Assembly: GCA_023460255.1 (NCBI GenBank)
Contig: JAEWQZ010000280.1
Coordinates: 1 to 7,542, forward strand
DNA length: 7,542 nucleotides
DNA from: Actinomycetes bacterium
GTDB taxonomy: Bacteria > Actinomycetota > Actinomycetes > Actinomycetales > Cellulomonadaceae
Direction of reading: 5' to 3'
In this document: one piece after another, positions 6,733 through 7,542 of the stretch
Layout of the letters: each line of letters begins with the position of its first letter
How positions within the stretch are numbered: the first letter of the stretch is position 1
Notes under the pieces: model-generated
The model's input: the letters and a program-made list of their open reading frames with translations, nothing else
What the model was told of the DNA's origin: nothing
The model's database searches: none
Position numbers and translations under genes: made by a program

Positions 6733-7542
6733 TCAGCCGACGGTGTGCACGGGCGCCGGGAGCGGACGACCCGACATGTCGCGGCGTGGGTCGACGTCGG
6801 GCAGCTCGATGGCCTGGCCCGCAGAGCCGGACGCACGGGCGGGCCCTGGCCCCACCCAGGCGACGATGAGGGCGTCCTCCCCGCGGAGGAACCGGTGCGC
6901 CCGCACCCCGCCCGTGGCTCGACCCTTGCCGGGGTAGGCGGCGAACGGGGAGACCTTCGCCGTCCCCGCCTGGGTGCCCGGCAGGGCGTCGCCCGACCCC
7001 GCGACCGTCACGACGACGGCGTCGTCGGCGGTCCCCGCCGGCACGGCCCCGAAGAAGACGGCCCGCGCGTCGGCGGCGAGCTTCACGCCGGCCATGCCGC
7101 CCGCCCGGCGGCCCTGCGGCCGGACCGCGGAGGCCGCGAAGTGCAGCAGCTGCGCGTCGGAGGTGACGAAGACGAGCGTGTCGTCATCGGCGACGGGCAC
7201 CGCGCCCACGACCTCGTCGCGGTCCGCCAGCTCGATGACGTCCCACGCGTCGCCGCGCGGCAGGTCCTCCGAGCGCACGCGCTTGACGACGCCGGCCGCG
7301 GTGCCGACGGCGAGCGTCGGCGCATCCGCGCCCAGCGACGCGAGCGCGAGGACGCGCTCGCCGGGCAGCAGCTCGAGCACCTCGGACACCGGCACGCCAC
7401 CGGAGAGCGACGGCGGCCCGTCGGTCGGCGGGATCGCGGGCAGGTCGAGCACGGGCAGGCGCACCAGCCGCCCGCGGGAGGTGACCGCCCCGATGTCGCC
7501 GCGGGCCGTCGTCGGCAGGGCCGAGACGACGACGTCGTGCGC
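6733..7542 (-). CDS. parC: DNA topoisomerase IV subunit A (ParC), C-terminal beta-pinwheel domain, 5' end outside window
   Basis: The minus-strand frame is open to the right window edge. 269 C-terminal residues are visible; GTG 7464 is internal. They consist of GyrA/ParC-type pinwheel blades, which bind and bend the DNA segment presented to the enzyme. Repeating strands are visible: DIGAVTSRGRLVRLPVLDLP, then LAVGTAAGVVKRVRSEDL, TLVFVTSDAQLLHFAASAV, AGTAKVSPFAAYPGKGRATG and GQAIELPDVDPRRDMSGRPL. The turn QGRRAGGMAG (7087-7116) resembles a degenerate GyrA box; a canonical one would be expected in gyrase, so this favours ParC. The nearby parE also supports that choice. The catalytic tyrosine and winged-helix domain lie outside the window. 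The protein ends shortly after the last blade, without the long acidic tail of some GyrA proteins. It faces the plus-strand genes, so it is not in an operon with parE. Confidence 0.88.
   Translation of the reverse strand, partial: AHDVVVSALPTTARGDIGAVTSRGRLVRLPVLDLPAIPPTDGPPSLSGGVPVSEVLELLPGERVLALASLGADAPTLAVGTAAGVVKRVRSEDLPRGDAWDVIELADRDEVVGAVPVADDDTLVFVTSDAQLLHFAASAVRPQGRRAGGMAGVKLAADARAVFFGAVPAGTADDAVVVTVAGSGDALPGTQAGTAKVSPFAAYPGKGRATGGVRAHRFLRGEDALIVAWVGPGPARASGSAGQAIELPDVDPRRDMSGRPLPAPVHTVG

Overview
The window is a very GC-rich stretch with strongly G/C-biased third codon positions. The gene set is that of a Gram-positive actinomycete chromosome. The order principal sigma factor, small DUF7455 zinc-binding protein, ParE, with ParC nearby, is one I recall from actinobacteria such as Streptomyces (hrdB, a small ORF, parE). 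Proteins and composition look most like the Cellulomonadaceae and their relatives, but that placement is inference. It is mostly core-chromosome territory. I see no mobile element, CRISPR array, tRNA or rRNA.

Layout. Positions 1-1262 (+) carry the 3' part of the housekeeping sigma factor gene (rpoD/sigA/hrdB type), which enters the window already open. Facing it on the minus strand are a small lipoprotein (1275-1832), a DUF456 membrane protein (1922-2407) and the 70-aa DUF7455 protein (2500-2712). A perfect 13-bp hairpin separates the last two. A 200-bp divergent intergenic region (2713-2912) holds a 15-nt palindrome, a 7-bp hairpin and a -10 element. Then come parE (2913-5042, +), a tandem-GNAT acetyltransferase (5064-6077, +) and a small exported NTF2-like protein (6203-6640, +). 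The exported protein is preceded by a possible 26-codon leader ORF (6126-6206). The 3' end of parC (topoisomerase IV subunit A, beta-pinwheel domain) runs in from the right edge on the minus strand (6733-7542).

How the genes relate. ParE and ParC together form topoisomerase IV, the ATP-driven type IIA decatenase. ParE supplies the ATPase and TOPRIM domains, and ParC supplies the cleavage tyrosine (outside the window) and the DNA-wrapping domain. Here they are convergent and separated by two unrelated genes, so their coordination cannot come from one operon. The sigma factor directs housekeeping transcription. The lipoprotein, DUF456, GNAT and NTF2-like genes have no visible link to either process.

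Expression signals. Three plus-strand starts (parE GTG 2913, GNAT GTG 5064, leader ORF ATG 6126) each have a TAnnnT hexamer ending 6-7 nt upstream and no usable Shine-Dalgarno sequence, the pattern of leaderless actinobacterial transcripts. The lipoprotein and DUF456 genes instead have clear Shine-Dalgarno sequences. I did not find a convincing new multi-gene system. The most unusual items are the leaderless leader ORF with a GTGA overlap, the palindrome in the DUF7455/parE divergent region, and a hairpin whose loop is the lipoprotein stop codon.
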